A DNA stretch of 6,318 nucleotides from assembly GCA_902803305.1 (NCBI GenBank), contig CADCPL010000038.1:1-6318 (forward strand), in the 5' to 3' direction. How positions within the stretch are numbered: the first letter of the stretch is position 1; each line of letters starts with the position of its first letter. The DNA is from an uncultured Lachnospiraceae bacterium (lineage in GTDB: Bacteria > Bacillota > Clostridia > Lachnospirales > Lachnospiraceae). The notes under the pieces were generated by a model. It searched no databases. It was not told the origin of the DNA and saw nothing but the letters and a program-made list of their open reading frames with translations. This document shows positions 5,972 to 6,318 of this stretch, piece by piece. A program made the position numbers and the translations under genes.

Positions 5972-6318
5972 ATGTCGCTTATGAGCGGTCTTTTCGTGGG
6001 CGCGACCGGACTTCAGACCAGTCAGAACTCGCTGCACACGACAGCACACAACCTTTCAAATATCGAAACACCCGGTTATGTCCGTCAGCAGACGCTTCAT
6101 GCGGACATGACTTATAATAATATATCAAACGCATCTGTTTCCAAGATGCAGATAGGCCTCGGAGTTGAATACGATATCGTACGTCAGGTCAGGGATGAAT
6201 TTCTTGACAAGTCATATCGTAAGGAAACCGGTAGGTCTTCTTTTTACGAAATCTGTCAGGAAACGACCACAGAGATAGAGACGCTTCTCGGAGAATTCGA
6301 CGGTGTCGCATTCCAGGA
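5972..6318 (+). CDS. flgK: FlgK, flagellar hook-associated protein 1, N-terminal part; 3' end outside window
   Basis: FlgK is exported through the flagellar type III apparatus and forms the first junction zone between hook and filament. 115 codons are visible, of a protein usually 450-650 residues long. The start MSLMSGLFVGATGLQTSQN leads into the basal-body rod signature TTAHNLSNIETPGYVRQQ (about residues 23-40), shared by rod, hook and HAP1 proteins. GLGVEYDIVRQVRDEFLDKSYRKE (about 62-85) is characteristic of FlgK specifically, and IETLLGEFDG follows. The frame is open to the window end. It is third in the flgM-flgN-flgK unit, next to the gene of its own chaperone. There is no sign of its own promoter in the 26-nt gap, so expression should come from the sigma-28 promoter at 5024-5050. 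Confidence 0.96.
   Translation, partial: MSLMSGLFVGATGLQTSQNSLHTTAHNLSNIETPGYVRQQTLHADMTYNNISNASVSKMQIGLGVEYDIVRQVRDEFLDKSYRKETGRSSFYEICQETTTEIETLLGEFDGVAFQ

Noticed and set aside
1..6318. CRISPR arrays, insertion sequences, tRNA or rRNA genes
   Set aside because: No regularly spaced repeats, transposase-like frames, terminal inverted repeats or tRNA-like cloverleaf sequences were seen on reading either strand.

Overview
The window looks like chromosome of a motile, low-to-moderate GC Firmicute, most likely a flagellated Lachnospiraceae (Butyrivibrio/Roseburia-like). This rests on three things: the eukaryote-like (type 2) isoleucyl-tRNA synthetase sequence, the style of FlgM/FlgN/FlgK, and the strong AAGGAGG-type ribosome binding sites. 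The genus assignment is an inference from recalled protein families, not a database search. All genes are on the + strand.

Positions 1-4968 hold three closely packed genes. They are the 3' half of ileS (isoleucyl-tRNA synthetase, beginning before the window), a complete glgP (glycogen/maltodextrin phosphorylase), and a 284-residue protein that looks like a C39/papain-like cysteine peptidase. The gaps are 21 and 3 nt, with no terminator between them, so they may be co-transcribed. The third gene is the least characterised item here. It begins 3 nt after the glgP stop, in the same frame, with no recognisable Shine-Dalgarno sequence.

Positions 4969-5137 are the only sizeable intergenic gap (169 nt). 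It is AT-rich and contains a very good sigma-28 (SigD/FliA) promoter, TAAA-N15-GTCGATAA, preceded by A-tracts. A hairpin and a purine-rich ribosome binding site with AAGG repeats follow it.

Positions 5138-6318 are the start of a late flagellar operon: flgM (anti-sigma-28 factor), flgN (export chaperone for hook-associated proteins) and the first 115 codons of flgK (hook-filament junction protein). The layout fits the usual logic. Sigma-28 drives synthesis of its own inhibitor together with the hook-associated protein and its chaperone, and FlgM is exported once the hook is complete.

Most of the window is ordinary housekeeping and flagellar sequence. The points worth a second look are the peptidase-like gene behind glgP, the flgM leader region and the type 2 nature of IleRS. 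I saw no mobile elements, CRISPR arrays, tRNA or rRNA genes.
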